DNA of 64,000 bases from Azospirillum isscasi (GTDB lineage Bacteria > Pseudomonadota > Alphaproteobacteria > Azospirillales > Azospirillaceae), in NCBI RefSeq assembly GCF_030849505.1, contig NZ_JAUJFI010000003.1, forward strand, positions 1 to 64,000, given 5' to 3'. Both the position numbers and the translations under genes were made by a program. This document shows positions 26,116 through 35,909 of this stretch, in pieces. Position 1 is the stretch's first letter; every line of letters begins with the position of its first letter. The notes beneath the pieces were generated by a model, which searched no databases, was not told where the DNA came from, and saw only the letters and a list, made by a program, of their open reading frames with translations.

Positions 26116-26966
26116 GTCCGGTTCTCCGCCCGGTTCTCCTGAGCCACGGCGATTCCGACCACGAACAGGCCCAGCCGGTCGGCGGTTTCCGCCACCGCGG
26201 CGCGATCCACCAGCAGGCTGCCGCCGGCCTCCACGGCGATGCCGCGCAGACCGGCGCGGGCGGCGTTCTCCACGGTCGTCACCCCCATGGTGGGCAGGTC
26301 CAGCCGGCGGTCCTGCTGCGGCTTCTTCACCTTGACCAGCACCCCGCCCGGTCCGGGGCGCGCCACGGCGGCGCAACGGGACAGCATCGCGTCGGTGCCC
26401 TCGATGGCCTCCACGGCGAGCACGATCCCCTGCTGCACCACCGCACCCTGCCCGACATCCAGGGCACCGAGCGCGCGGGCCACCTCGACGGCGCGGGCGA
26501 TGTCGCGCTCCGCCTCGGCGTCCGGACGCAGCCGGCCCACCGGCCCGGCCGGAGTCAGAAGCTCACCGAGAAGTTCATGCAAGCCGACCACGCGGAACCC
26601 CTCCCCTTCCATTTCGCGCGCGACCGAGCGCAGCAGCCCGTCGTCGCCCAGCGCGCGGGCGCCGACCTTGGCGAGGAACTTGGTGGTGTACCAGTCGGGA
26701 AGAAGCTCGGTGAAGGAGGGCCGGCGCACCGGACCGGCGAAGACGAGTTCGCCCACCCCTTCCTGCTTCAGACGGGCGACGATGCTGCCAGCGGCGCCGA
26801 AACGGCTCCACAGATGGGGAAGCCCTTCGACGGTGGCGGGGTCGGTCTGGCCGTCGAAGGCGACGACGAAGACCTCGCGCCCCTGGCCACGCACCGCGGC
26901 GGCGATGCGGGCCGGCAGGGTGCCGCCGCCTGCCAGGATGCCGAGCTTGGGAAGAGGCTGCGACAT
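26112..26966 (-). CDS. lpxI: UDP-2,3-diacylglucosamine diphosphatase LpxI
   Basis: 284 residues of the DUF1009/LpxI family, which replaces LpxH in alphaproteobacteria and hydrolyses UDP-diacylglucosamine to lipid X. Features: LGILAGGGTLPARIA at the N-terminus, FVVAFDGQTDP, VFAGPVRRPSF, LGDDGLLRSVAREMEGEGF and the C-terminal VKVKKPQQDRRLDLPTMGV. It lies between lpxA and lpxB as expected and overlaps lpxB by four bases. Confidence 0.95.
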   Translation of the reverse strand: MSQPLPKLGILAGGGTLPARIAAAVRGQGREVFVVAFDGQTDPATVEGLPHLWSRFGAAGSIVARLKQEGVGELVFAGPVRRPSFTELLPDWYTTKFLAKVGARALGDDGLLRSVAREMEGEGFRVVGLHELLGELLTPAGPVGRLRPDAEAERDIARAVEVARALGALDVGQGAVVQQGIVLAVEAIEGTDAMLSRCAAVARPGPGGVLVKVKKPQQDRRLDLPTMGVTTVENAARAGLRGIAVEAGGSLLVDRAAVAETADRLGLFVVGIAVAQENRAENRT

Positions 26967-26994
26967 GGCCGGGACTCTCCCAGAGAAAACGGAA

Positions 26995-27783
26995 TCAGCC
27001 CTCGCGTGGCTGGCAGAGCGAACGGGAGGCCCGCGCGAACGAAAGCACGTCGGCGACCAGCGCCTGCTGCCCCATGTCGCGGCCCACCTCCTCCATGCGT
27101 TCGGCGAAGGTGCCCTCGTTGCCGAACAGCAGACGGTAGGCGGCGCGCAGGCCGTGGATCTCGTCCTTCTGGAAACCGCGGCGCTCCAGCCCGACGAGGT
27201 TCAGGCCGGCCAGCCGCGCCCGGTCGCCCATGACGAGGCCGTAGGGAATCACGTCCTTCTCGACGCCGGACATGCCGCCGATCATGGCGTGCGAACCGAT
27301 GCGGACGAACTGCCGGACCGCCGACAGGCCGCCGATGGTCACGAAATCGCCCAGCTCCACATGGCCGGCCAGCGTGGCGTTGTTCGCCAGGACCGCATGG
27401 TTGCCGACCACGCAGTCGTGGGCGATGTGCACGCCGACCATGAACAGGCCGTTGTCGCCGACCCGCGTGATCATGCCGCCGCCCTCGGTGCCGGGGCTCA
27501 TGGTGACATGCTCGCGGATCTGGTTGTTGCGCCCGATGACCAGTTCGGACGGCTCGCCCTTGAACTTCAGATCCTGCGGGCGGTGTCCGATGGACGCGAA
27601 GGGATAGATGACTGACTCGTCCCCGATGCGGGTGCGGCCCTCGACCACCACATGCGAGGTCAACCGCACCCGGTCACCCAGTTGGACGTCCGGCCCAACC
27701 ACGCAGAAGGGACCGATGAAAACGTCTTCGCCCAGCTTGGCGGCCGGATCGACGACCGCCGTCGGGTGAATGGAAACGCTCAT
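26995..27783 (-). CDS. lpxA: UDP-N-acetylglucosamine acyltransferase
   Basis: 262 residues. LpxA adds a 3-hydroxyacyl chain from ACP to UDP-GlcNAc, the first step of lipid A synthesis. The left-handed beta-helix hexapeptide repeats are evident from [21 protein letters not shown] to ~residue 190. The catalytic His lies in [24 protein letters not shown] is a family signature. Start ATG 27783 overlaps the fabZ stop (ATGA). Downstream lpxI begins 28 bases after its stop. Confidence 0.97.
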   Translation of the reverse strand: MSVSIHPTAVVDPAAKLGEDVFIGPFCVVGPDVQLGDRVRLTSHVVVEGRTRIGDESVIYPFASIGHRPQDLKFKGEPSELVIGRNNQIREHVTMSPGTEGGGMITRVGDNGLFMVGVHIAHDCVVGNHAVLANNATLAGHVELGDFVTIGGLSAVRQFVRIGSHAMIGGMSGVEKDVIPYGLVMGDRARLAGLNLVGLERRGFQKDEIHGLRAAYRLLFGNEGTFAERMEEVGRDMGQQALVADVLSFARASRSLCQPREG

Positions 27784-28250
27784 TTCTCGTCCAGGATCAT
27801 GGCGGAATAGACGGCTTCGGCGACCAGGACACCGTTGACCTTGGCCTCGCCTTTGAACTTCCACACGTTGGCGCGCTGGCGCTGCTTGCTGACGTGGATG
27901 TGGATGGTGTCGCCGGGGGTGACCGGGCGGCGGAACCGCGCCTCGTCCACGGTCATGAAATAGACCAGCTTGCCTTCGGACTCCTTGCCCAGCGTGGCGA
28001 CCACCAGCACGGCGGAGGTCTGGGCCATCGCCTCGATGATGAGGACGCCGGGCATGACGGGGCGGGACGGGAAATGCCCCTGGAAATACGGCTCGTTGAT
28101 GGTGACGTTCTTCACGCCGGTGGCGCTTTCGCCCAGCGTGATGTCGATCACCCGATCGATCATCAGAATCGGATAGCGATGCGGGATCATTTCCATGATC
28201 CGCGTGATGTCGAGGTCGGCTATCTTCTTGTTGTCCGCCGTCACATCCAT
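27780..28250 (-). CDS. fabZ: 3-hydroxyacyl-ACP dehydratase FabZ
   Basis: 156 residues. FabZ dehydrates 3-hydroxyacyl-ACP in fatty acid synthesis, competing with LpxA for the same substrate. Catalytic His and Glu are in [20 protein letters not shown] (~70-90). [17 protein letters not shown] is the usual N-terminal signature. Start ATG 28250 selected because an upstream extension adds Arg/Ala-rich sequence unlike the family. A 199-base gap without lpxD separates it from ompH upstream. Confidence 0.96.
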   Translation of the reverse strand: MDVTADNKKIADLDITRIMEMIPHRYPILMIDRVIDITLGESATGVKNVTINEPYFQGHFPSRPVMPGVLIIEAMAQTSAVLVVATLGKESEGKLVYFMTVDEARFRRPVTPGDTIHIHVSKQRQRANVWKFKGEAKVNGVLVAEAVYSAMILDEK

Positions 28251-28403
28251 GGTCCGGCCGCCCGCCTTATCAAAGTCCAGGAAAAACGCCCCCCACCGCG
28301 CCGCACGCGGCGCAGGGCGAAGCCCCTTGTGCCCCATTTCCGGGGATTTGGCAATCCCGACGCCGCCGGCCCGGCGCCGCCGGATTCCGCTGCGCGCGGA
28401 AGG

Positions 28404-28433
28404 CCGCCACGCCGTCCGATGGCGGCGTGGCGG
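28404..28433 (-). terminator. Hairpin after ompH
   Basis: An 11-bp stem, CCGCCACGCCG (28404-28414) with CGGCGTGGCGG (28423-28433), 16 bases after the ompH stop and ahead of fabZ. It lacks a U-tract. It may attenuate transcription from bamA-ompH into the fabZ-lpxA unit. The rest of 28251-28449 holds no gene that I can support. Confidence 0.5.
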
Positions 28434-28449
28434 TGCGTCCCCCCGTGCC

Positions 28450-29028
28450 TTACGGCTTGGGAACGGTCAGCGCGACCTGGGGCAGCTTCTTGTTCACCCG
28501 CTCCAGAACCACGTCGGTGACGTCGATCTGGGTGTCGACCAGGACGAACTGCTGGCGGGCGAGGACCAGGTTGGCGCCGCGCTCGCGCGCCACGTCGGCC
28601 ACGATCTCCACCATGTTCTTGTGGACGACGGCCATCGCCTCGTTCAGCGCGTTCTCCAGGGCGCGCTTGCGGCTCTGCACCGTCTTCTGGACCTCGCCGA
28701 CCTGCTTCTCGAAGTCGCGGCGCTTGTTGGCCAGGGCGTCGGGAGCCAGCACGGTCTGCTGCTTGCGCAGTTCCTCCTCGGACTTGCGCAGCTTGTCCTC
28801 CAGCGAGGCGATTTCCTTCTGGTAGGTCTCGCGCAGCGATTCGAAGGACTTCGACACGCCCTTGGAGGCGTTCGACTCCTGCATGATCTTCTGGACGTCG
28901 ACCACAGCGATGACCGGCGCCTTGAGAGTGTCGGTCGGCTTGTCCTGGGCGAAGGACGGCGCCGCCATTGCGACGCCCGCCAACACCGCACCGGCGGCGA
29001 CCAGCGCCCTGAGCTTGCTGAACTGCAT
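28450..29028 (-). CDS. OmpH/Skp family periplasmic chaperone
   Basis: 192 residues from ATG 29028, one base after the bamA stop region. A signal peptide (hydrophobic ~8-24, cleavage after SFAQ) is followed by [20 protein letters not shown] and a long charged coiled coil (~58-150) that forms the tentacles of Skp. It holds unfolded outer-membrane proteins in the periplasm and hands them to BamA, encoded immediately upstream. The domain length is normal. Confidence 0.92.
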   Translation of the reverse strand: MQFSKLRALVAAGAVLAGVAMAAPSFAQDKPTDTLKAPVIAVVDVQKIMQESNASKGVSKSFESLRETYQKEIASLEDKLRKSEEELRKQQTVLAPDALANKRRDFEKQVGEVQKTVQSRKRALENALNEAMAVVHKNMVEIVADVARERGANLVLARQQFVLVDTQIDVTDVVLERVNKKLPQVALTVPKP

Positions 29029-29029
29029 G

Positions 29030-31399
29030 TTAGAACCTGGTTCCAAAGCTGAAACGGAAGATCTCTTTCTTGTCGTAATCTTCCTTGAGAATCGGGACCG
29101 CAAAGTCAAGGCGGATCGGCCCGAAGGGCGACCGCCAGGACAAGCCGGTGCCGACCGACAGGCGGACCGATTCGTCGTCGGGGACGAGCGGATCGTTGAT
29201 GTCGACCTTGCCAAGCGTGCCGACGTCGGAGAAGGCGTGACCCTTCAGCCCGAATTCCTCCGGCAGGCCGACCGGGAAGCTCATCTCGACCGACGCGCGG
29301 TAATAGCGCGTGCCGCCCAGAGCGTCGCCGGTGCGCAGGTCGCGCGGACCGATGCCGGCGGTGTTGAAGCCGCGCAGCGTGTCCCCGCCCAGGAAGAAGC
29401 GGTCGGACAGGGCGATGCCGTCGTCACCGATGCCGACGATGTAGCCGATCTCGCCCGTGGTGCTGAGCACCCAGCTCTCGTCGAACAGCGGCAGGTAATA
29501 GCCGGCGCCGAGACGGTTGCGCAGGAAGCGCGCGTCGCCGCCCAGACCCGCGAGGTCGTTCGTCAGGCGGATGTAATAGCCTTCCGTCGGATTCAGGCGG
29601 CTGTTGCGGCGGTCGTAGGTCAGCTCCTGCCCGATCAGCGAGGTCAGGCGCGCGCCCTTCTGGTCCTGGATGTAGCGGGACGCCGTGCTGGGCACGCTGG
29701 TGATGTCGGTGTTCTGGAGCTGGTAGTACACACGCTGGCGCAGGTTTTCCGTCAGCGGATAGCCCATGCGCAGCGCCAGGCCGGTGCTCTTCTCGTCGAA
29801 GGAGCTTTCGTCCTGATAGTCGCGGGTGATGCGGAACAGGTCGAAACCGGCGGACAGGTCGCGGTCCAGGAAATAGGGCTCCGTGAAGGAGACGTCGTAT
29901 TCCTGGCGGCTGCCCGACACGGTGGCGCCGAAGCGCAGATCCTGGCCGCGGCCCAGCAGGTTGCGCTCGCGGATCGAGAAGTCCGCCAGCGGGCCGTCGG
30001 AGGTCGAGTAGCCAGCGCCGATGGAGATTTCGCCGGTGGACTGCTCCGTCACTTCGACGTTCATCACGGTGCGGTCGGGCGCCGAGCCCTCCGCGGTGGT
30101 GATGTTGACGCGCTCGAAATAGCCCAGATCCTTGATGCGCTGCTCGGAGCGGCGCAGCTTGGTCGAGCTGAACGGGTCGCCCTCGGACAGCAACATCTCG
30201 CGCCGGACCACCTTGTCAAGCGTGCGGATGTTGCCGGTCACGTCGATGCGCTCGACGAAGACGCGCGGCCCCTCGACGATGTCGTAGGTGATGTCGATGG
30301 TCTGGTCTTCGCGGTTGCGCGAGATGCGCGGGCGGACGTCCACGAAGGCGTATTGCAGGTCGCCGACCGCGTTGGTCAGCTTGTTGATGGTGTTCTCCAC
30401 CTCCTGCGCGTTGTACCAGTCGCCCTCGCGCGTGGTCAGCACGCGGCGGAGCTGTTCGGGGTCAAGCGCCTTCAGCGAGGTGCTGATGTCCATCTTGCCG
30501 AACTTGTAGCGCTCGCCCTCGTCCACCGTGAAGGTGATGACGAAGTCTTCGCGGTCCGGCGTCAGCTCCGCCACGGCGGAGACGACGCGGAAGTCCGCGT
30601 AGCCTTCCTTCAGGTAATAGCGGCGCAGCAGGTCGCGGTCGTAGTTCAGACGGTCCGGATCGTAATTGTCGTCCGACGTCATGAAGCGCCACCAGGCGGT
30701 TTCCCGCGTCTGGATCGCTTCGCGCAGCGTCCCGTCGGAGAACTTCTCGTTCCCGATGAAGGTGATGCCGCGAACGCCGGTGCGCACGCCCTCGTTGATC
30801 TCGAACACCAGATCGACGCGGTTCTGGTCGAGCTGGATGATCTTCGGCTCGACGGTCGCGGCGAAACGGCCCTGGCGGCGGTAGATGTCCAGGATGCGCT
30901 GAACGTCGCTCTGCACGCGGGTGCGGGTGTAGACGACGCGGGGACGAAGCTGGATTTCCTTCTCCAGATTCTCCTTCTCGATGCGCCGGTTCCCTTCGAA
31001 AGCGATGCGATTGATGATCGGGTTTTCCGCCACCTGCACCACCAGCACGTCGCCCTCGCGCTTCAGCACCACGTCGGCGAACAGGCCCGTGTTGAACAGG
31101 GCCTTCAGCGACTGGTCGATGCGGTCGGGATCGAAGGGGTCGCCGGGCGCCACCGCGAGGTAGGAGCGGACGGTCGTCGGCTCGATGCGCTGAACGCCCA
31201 CCACCCGGATGTCCCTGATCGTGCCGCCCGAGAACATCTGCGCGACCAGTGTTCCATCGCCGAACGCGGCCGATTTCGCCGCACCCGGATTCGGCGCGCC
31301 GGCCTGGGCCCATGCTGCGTGGGAAAGGGCAAGAGAAACCGTTGTCATGGCGCAACCAGCCATCAGGCCGAACGCCAGAACCCTGCTCGACACCCGCAA
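29030..31399 (-). CDS. bamA: Outer membrane protein assembly factor BamA
   Basis: 789 residues if started at TTG 31399, which has AGGGAG six bases upstream; GTG 31393 or an upstream start at 31486 (overlapping rseP) are alternatives. A signal peptide ends around SHAAWAQA. Five POTRA domains follow (first: IRDIRVVGVQRIEPTTVRSYL), then a C-terminal 16-strand barrel with the IGAGYSTSDG strand and the final FRFSFGTRF, whose terminal Phe is the outer-membrane signal. BamA inserts beta-barrel proteins into the outer membrane. Neighbours rseP and ompH serve the same envelope pathway. Confidence 0.96.
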   Translation of the reverse strand: MRVSSRVLAFGLMAGCAMTTVSLALSHAAWAQAGAPNPGAAKSAAFGDGTLVAQMFSGGTIRDIRVVGVQRIEPTTVRSYLAVAPGDPFDPDRIDQSLKALFNTGLFADVVLKREGDVLVVQVAENPIINRIAFEGNRRIEKENLEKEIQLRPRVVYTRTRVQSDVQRILDIYRRQGRFAATVEPKIIQLDQNRVDLVFEINEGVRTGVRGITFIGNEKFSDGTLREAIQTRETAWWRFMTSDDNYDPDRLNYDRDLLRRYYLKEGYADFRVVSAVAELTPDREDFVITFTVDEGERYKFGKMDISTSLKALDPEQLRRVLTTREGDWYNAQEVENTINKLTNAVGDLQYAFVDVRPRISRNREDQTIDITYDIVEGPRVFVERIDVTGNIRTLDKVVRREMLLSEGDPFSSTKLRRSEQRIKDLGYFERVNITTAEGSAPDRTVMNVEVTEQSTGEISIGAGYSTSDGPLADFSIRERNLLGRGQDLRFGATVSGSRQEYDVSFTEPYFLDRDLSAGFDLFRITRDYQDESSFDEKSTGLALRMGYPLTENLRQRVYYQLQNTDITSVPSTASRYIQDQKGARLTSLIGQELTYDRRNSRLNPTEGYYIRLTNDLAGLGGDARFLRNRLGAGYYLPLFDESWVLSTTGEIGYIVGIGDDGIALSDRFFLGGDTLRGFNTAGIGPRDLRTGDALGGTRYYRASVEMSFPVGLPEEFGLKGHAFSDVGTLGKVDINDPLVPDDESVRLSVGTGLSWRSPFGPIRLDFAVPILKEDYDKKEIFRFSFGTRF

Positions 31400-31428
31400 A
31401 GCTCGCTCCCTGGCTTTGGGGGCATCCG

Positions 31429-32565
31429 TCAGGATATCAGCCCCCGAAAGAAATCGACCACGCGAAGCTGAACGAGGTCGTTCCACGTGGCGAAAACCAT
31501 GAGCGTTAATACCAAAGCAAGGCCGATGCGGAAACCGTATTCTTGCGCTTTAGGTCCGAGAGGACGCCCCCGCATCCCTTCCAGCGCGTAAAACATCAGA
31601 TGCCCCCCGTCCAACAGCGGGACCGGGAACAGATTGATCATGCCAAGGTTCACCGACAGGAAGGTCATGAACCAGATCAGCGGGTACCAGCCGGACTGCG
31701 CGACCTCTCCGGACATCTGGGCGATGCGCAGCGGCCCGCCCAGTTCCTCGGTCCCGCGGGAGCCCTCGATCATCTGGCCGAGCGCCACGAAGGTGCCGGA
31801 CACCATGCCGACCACCTCCCGGCCCGCCTGCCAGAAGGCGGTCAGCGGGTCGTGGCGCTTGGTCTCCGCCCCGCCGCGCATGATGCCGAGCTGGCCGATG
31901 CGGTGGGTGTTGCCGAGTCGGTCGGTGACCTCCCGCACGTCCGGAGTCGCCGTCAGTTCGACCGTGCGCCCGTCGCGCTGCACCACCATCTCCAGCGGCG
32001 CGCCCGGCTGCATGGACACGATCTGCCGGATTTCCTCGAATCGCTGGATGCCGCTGCCGTTGATCGACACGATCAGGTCGCCCGGCTGAAGCCCGGCGCG
32101 CTCCGCGGCGCTGCCCGGCTGCACGCCGCCGACGTCCGGCGGGGTGAAGGACTGGCCGGCGGTGGCGAACAGGATGGTCAGGGCGACGATGGCGAACAGG
32201 AAATTCGCGATGGGTCCCGCCGCCACGATGGCCGCCCGCTGGCCGAGCCGCTTGTGGTGGAAGGACACCGCCTGCTCCTCGGCGGTCATGCTCTGCGTGT
32301 GGGCGCCGGGCGTGCTGGCCGGGTCGGCGTCGCCGAACATCTTCACATAGCCGCCGAGCGGGATGGCGCTGAATTTCCAGCGCGTGCCGGACCGGTCGGT
32401 CCAGCCGAACAGCTCCGGCCCGAAGCCGATGGAGAAGACCTCGATCCGCACGCCGTTGCGGCGCGCCACGAGGTAGTGACCGAGTTCGTGCACAAACACG
32501 AGCACGGTGAGGACCAGCAGAAAAGACAGAAGCGTGGTCCCGAAGCCGCCCATGACGTCCATCAC
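31429..32565 (-). CDS. rseP: Site-2 protease RseP
   Basis: 378 residues. Membrane metalloprotease that cleaves anti-sigma factors within the membrane in the envelope stress response. Zinc site HELGH (~26-30) in the first membrane helix, with the third ligand in the C-terminal LFPVPLLDGGH. One PDZ domain in the periplasmic part (GGVQPGSAAERAGLQPGDLI). About four membrane segments. It lies between dxr and bamA, the usual order. Confidence 0.95.
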   Translation of the reverse strand: MMDVMGGFGTTLLSFLLVLTVLVFVHELGHYLVARRNGVRIEVFSIGFGPELFGWTDRSGTRWKFSAIPLGGYVKMFGDADPASTPGAHTQSMTAEEQAVSFHHKRLGQRAAIVAAGPIANFLFAIVALTILFATAGQSFTPPDVGGVQPGSAAERAGLQPGDLIVSINGSGIQRFEEIRQIVSMQPGAPLEMVVQRDGRTVELTATPDVREVTDRLGNTHRIGQLGIMRGGAETKRHDPLTAFWQAGREVVGMVSGTFVALGQMIEGSRGTEELGGPLRIAQMSGEVAQSGWYPLIWFMTFLSVNLGMINLFPVPLLDGGHLMFYALEGMRGRPLGPKAQEYGFRIGLALVLTLMVFATWNDLVQLRVVDFFRGLIS

Positions 32566-32616
32566 ATCCTTTGCGTCCCGGCGTGGCCCTTGCGCGGCCC
32601 CCGTCCGGAAAAAGAC

Positions 32617-33807
32617 TCAGCGTCCCAGCGCCGAAACCCGGTCCGCCGCGGCCCGGCGCGCCTCGGAGTCGGTGTCGCGCACCGCACCCAGGTCGCGGAG
32701 CGGCCGGTGCGGCAGCGCTCCCAACACCTCCTCGACGATCCGTTCGATGTCGAGAAAGCCGATCCGGCGGTCGAGAAACGCCTGCACGGCCACCTCGTTG
32801 GCGGCACTGAGAATAGTAGGAGCGCCCCCACCGCTTTGCAAGGCGGCCCGGGCGAGCCGCAAGGCCGGGAAGCGTTCGGGGTCCGGCGCCTCGAAGGTCA
32901 GGGTTGCGGCCTTCACGAGGTCCAGCCGCTCCGCGGGCGTCGAAATGCGCGCCGGCCAGCCGAGCGCGTAGGCGATGGGCGTGCGCATGTCCGGCGTGCC
33001 GAGCTGGGCCAGGACGGAGCCGTCCACATACTCGACCAGCGAATGGATCACCGACTGCGGATGGACCAGAACGTCGATCTTCGGCTCGGGGACGCCGAAG
33101 AGGAAATGCGCCTCGATGACCTCCAGCCCCTTGTTCATCATGGTGGCGCTGTCGATGGAGATCTTGGCGCCCATGTCCCAGGTCGGGTGGGCCACCGCCT
33201 GCTCCCGCGTCGCCGCCGCCATGAAGGCGCGGTCCTTCGTCCGGAAGGGGCCGCCGGAGGCGGTCAGGATCAGGCGCTGGACGCTGTCCAGCCGGTCAAA
33301 ATCGAAGACCTGGTAGATGGCCGAATGCTCGCTGTCCACCGGCAGGAGCGTGGCGCCGTGGCGGTGCACCTCCTCCATCATCAGGGCACCGGCGCAGACC
33401 AGAACCTCCTTGTTGGCGAAGGCGACGCAGGCGCCGCGGCGGACGGCGGCCAGCGTGGGTTCCAGCCCGGCGGCGCCGACGATGGCGGCCATCACCCAGT
33501 CGGCGGGACGCTCCGCCGCGTCGGCCACGGCCTGCGGCCCGGCGGCGGCCTCGACGCCGGTGCCGGCGAGCGCCTCCTTCAGGTCGGCGTAGGCGGCGGG
33601 ATCGGCGACCACCGCCAGCTTCGGACGGAGTTGCCGCGCCTGCTCGGCAAGAAGGGCCACGTTGCGGTTCGCGGTCAGCGCTTCCACGGGGAAACGCTCC
33701 GGGTCGCGGGCGACGAGATCCACCGTCTGCGTGCCGACCGATCCGGTCGACCCCAGAATCGTCACGCGGCGGGGTGCTTGTGCCGCCCCATCAGCCTTCA
33801 CAACCAT
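32617..33807 (-). CDS. dxr: 1-deoxy-D-xylulose 5-phosphate reductoisomerase
   Basis: 396 residues. Dxr makes 2-C-methyl-D-erythritol 4-phosphate with NADPH, committing carbon to isoprenoids by the MEP pathway. NADPH motif [17 protein letters not shown] near the N-terminus; metal and substrate site [22 protein letters not shown]; and [22 protein letters not shown]. It follows cdsA by six bases. Its product leads to undecaprenyl diphosphate, made by UppS two genes upstream. Confidence 0.97.
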   Translation of the reverse strand: MVVKADGAAQAPRRVTILGSTGSVGTQTVDLVARDPERFPVEALTANRNVALLAEQARQLRPKLAVVADPAAYADLKEALAGTGVEAAAGPQAVADAAERPADWVMAAIVGAAGLEPTLAAVRRGACVAFANKEVLVCAGALMMEEVHRHGATLLPVDSEHSAIYQVFDFDRLDSVQRLILTASGGPFRTKDRAFMAAATREQAVAHPTWDMGAKISIDSATMMNKGLEVIEAHFLFGVPEPKIDVLVHPQSVIHSLVEYVDGSVLAQLGTPDMRTPIAYALGWPARISTPAERLDLVKAATLTFEAPDPERFPALRLARAALQSGGGAPTILSAANEVAVQAFLDRRIGFLDIERIVEEVLGALPHRPLRDLGAVRDTDSEARRAAADRVSALGR

Positions 33808-33813
33808 ACCCCG

Positions 33814-34659
33814 TCACCACCATGCGATTGCCGTGCCGATGGTCGCGTGGAACAGGGCCAGCACCGGGGCGGCGGCCAGCAGCCCGTCGATGCGGTCCAG
33901 GATTCCCCCGTGACCAGGAATGAGATGGCCGCTGTCCTTCACGTTGTAACGGCGCTTGACCGCGGATTCGAAGAGGTCGCCCGCCTGCGCCACCACGGCC
34001 AGGACGGCGCCCACCGCAAGAGCCAGCAGCGGCCTTTGCGCACCCGCGGCCAGAGCCACCCCCCACCCCACCAGGGCGGAGGAGACCATGCCGCCGATCA
34101 GGCCGGCCCAGGTCTTCTTCGGGCTGATGCGCGGCGCCAGCTTCGGCCCGCCGATGGTCCGCCCCGCGGCGTAGGCGCCGATGTCGGTCGCCCACACCCC
34201 CAGCATGGTGAAGAGGAACAGCGACAGGCCGGAGGCCGGGTCGGCGCGCAGCCACATCAGCCCGGCCAGACCGGCCACGATGTAAAGGACGCCGCCCCCG
34301 GCCAGCCCGCGGTCCGGTCCGCCGGACACCAGCGCGACGGCGGCGGTCGCTGCGATGGCGACGATCACAGCCGCCCAGGGACCCGCAACGATCTGCACGG
34401 CCAGCGCCGCCAGAACGCCGACGACCGATAACGCGATGGCGGGAATGCGGCGCCGGCAGGGGACGAGGTTGCCCCACTCCACCGCGGAGGCCACCGCGCC
34501 GAGTGCGATCAGGCCGAGGAACGCCCAGCCGCCGGCCCAGACGGCGCCGAGCACCAGTGGCGCCAGGACGAGCGCCGAAATGGCGCGCGTCTTCAGGTCG
34601 CCGGATTTAGCGGGTGCCGGCGGTTGCGCCGAAGCGACGTTCCCGTCGGTGGAACTCTT
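33814..34659 (-). CDS. cdsA: Phosphatidate cytidylyltransferase
   Basis: 281 residues from TTG 34659, with GGAGG six bases upstream; this places the first 53 bases inside uppS. CdsA makes CDP-diacylglycerol at the inner membrane. About seven to eight hydrophobic segments and the C-terminal signature SPKKTWAGLIGGMVSSALVG, then QAGDLFESAVKRRYNVKDSGHLIPGHGGILDRIDG (read across ~225-262). The N-terminal 20 residues are polar and Pro-rich, and no ATG exists upstream of the first membrane helix, so a non-ATG start within uppS is required. Confidence 0.93.
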   Translation of the reverse strand, partial: KSSTDGNVASAQPPAPAKSGDLKTRAISALVLAPLVLGAVWAGGWAFLGLIALGAVASAVEWGNLVPCRRRIPAIALSVVGVLAALAVQIVAGPWAAVIVAIAATAAVALVSGGPDRGLAGGGVLYIVAGLAGLMWLRADPASGLSLFLFTMLGVWATDIGAYAAGRTIGGPKLAPRISPKKTWAGLIGGMVSSALVGWGVALAAGAQRPLLALAVGAVLAVVAQAGDLFESAVKRRYNVKDSGHLIPGHGGILDRIDGLLAAAPVLALFHATIGTAIAWW

Positions 34660-35344
34660 CAATCGCCGCCTCCAGGTCACGCTTGGTGAAGTCGGGCCAG
34701 AGCGTGTCCACGAAGACCAGCTCGGCGTAAGCCGCCTGCCAGAGCAGGAAGTTGCTGATGCGCTTCTCGCCGCTGGTGCGGACGATCAGGTCGGGGTCCG
34801 GAATGTCGGCGGTGAACAGACTCTCGGAGAGCCGGTCCTCGGTGATGTCCGCGGGATCGAGCGTCCCCGCCTTCACCTCCTCGGCCAGACGCCGCGCCGC
34901 CAGCGTGATCTCCTGGCGGGAGCCGTAGCTCAGCGCCACCACCAGGGTCAGCTTGCGGTTGTCGCGGGTCAGGGTCTCGGCGTTCTCGATCAGCCCGACG
35001 ATGTCCTTCGACAGGCGCGACCGGTCTCCGATGACGCGCAGGCGCACGCCGTTCCGGTGGAGGTCCGCGATCTCGCTGCGCAGATAGAAGCGCAGGAGCT
35101 GCATGAGGTCGGACACCTCCTCCTCCGGCCGGCGCCAGTTCTCGGACGAAAAGCTGAAGATCGTCAGATAGCCGATCCCCAGATCGCCCGCGGCCTCGAC
35201 CGTCCGGCGGACGGCGTCCACGCCCTTTTTATGGCCGGCGGTGCGGGGCAGCCCTCTGGCCTTCGCCCAGCGCCCATTGCCGTCCATGATCACGGCCACG
35301 TGCGCGGGCGGGCGCAGGGGGCGGCTGTCTTCCGCGTCGCGCAT
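34607..35344 (-). CDS. uppS: Undecaprenyl diphosphate synthase
   Basis: 245 residues. UppS (cis-prenyltransferase) adds isoprene units to farnesyl-PP to make the C55 carrier for cell wall and LPS sugars. Catalytic Asp and substrate loop in VAVIMDGNGRWAKARGLPR (~16-34). FSFSSENWRRP and the final IRTSGEKRISNFLLWQ-like motif (DLIVRTSGEKRISNF) are all present. Start at ATG 35344, four bases after frr. Its last 53 bases overlap cdsA. Confidence 0.96.
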   Translation of the reverse strand: MRDAEDSRPLRPPAHVAVIMDGNGRWAKARGLPRTAGHKKGVDAVRRTVEAAGDLGIGYLTIFSFSSENWRRPEEEVSDLMQLLRFYLRSEIADLHRNGVRLRVIGDRSRLSKDIVGLIENAETLTRDNRKLTLVVALSYGSRQEITLAARRLAEEVKAGTLDPADITEDRLSESLFTADIPDPDLIVRTSGEKRISNFLLWQAAYAELVFVDTLWPDFTKRDLEAAIEEFHRRERRFGATAGTR

Positions 35345-35348
35345 GCCG

Positions 35349-35906
35349 TCAGACCTGCATGATGTCCTTTTCTTTCGCCGCAAGCGCGTCGTCGACCAGC
35401 TTGATGTACTGGTCGGTCAGCGCCTGGACCTTCTCGCCAAGACCCTTGTGTTCGTCCTGGGAGATGTCGCCGGCCTTCTCGGCCTTCTTCAGCCCGTCCA
35501 TGCCGTCGCGGCGCACGTTGCGCACGGCGACGCGGGCCTGCTCGGCGTATTTGTGGGCGACCTTGGCGAGTTCCTTGCGGCGTTCCTGCGTCAGGTCGGG
35601 CAGCGGCACGCGGATCGACTGGCCTTCCGTCTGCGGATTCAGACCCAGGCCCGAATCACGGATGCCCTTCTCCACGGCCTTGACCATGCCGCGGTCCCAG
35701 ACCTGGACGACGATCAGCCGCGGCTCCGGCACGCTGACGGTGCCCACCTCCTTGAGGTGCATCCTGGCGCCGTAAGCCTCGACGGTCACGGGCTCAAGCA
35801 GGCTGGCGGAGGCGCGGCCGGTGCGCAGACCGCTCAACTCCTTGCGAAACGCCTCAAGCGCTCCTTCCATGCGGCGCTTGAGATCCGATGCGTCGGGCGC
35901 AGCCAC
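35349..35906 (-). CDS. frr: Ribosome recycling factor
   Basis: 185 residues, standard length. With EF-G it splits post-termination ribosomes. Signatures: [25 protein letters not shown] at the N-terminal helix, [19 protein letters not shown] in the second domain, and [18 protein letters not shown]. It follows pyrH by three bases and precedes uppS by four, within the rpsB-tsf-pyrH-frr order common to bacteria. Confidence 0.97.
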   Translation of the reverse strand: MAAPDASDLKRRMEGALEAFRKELSGLRTGRASASLLEPVTVEAYGARMHLKEVGTVSVPEPRLIVVQVWDRGMVKAVEKGIRDSGLGLNPQTEGQSIRVPLPDLTQERRKELAKVAHKYAEQARVAVRNVRRDGMDGLKKAEKAGDISQDEHKGLGEKVQALTDQYIKLVDDALAAKEKDIMQV

Positions 35907-35909
35907 GGC

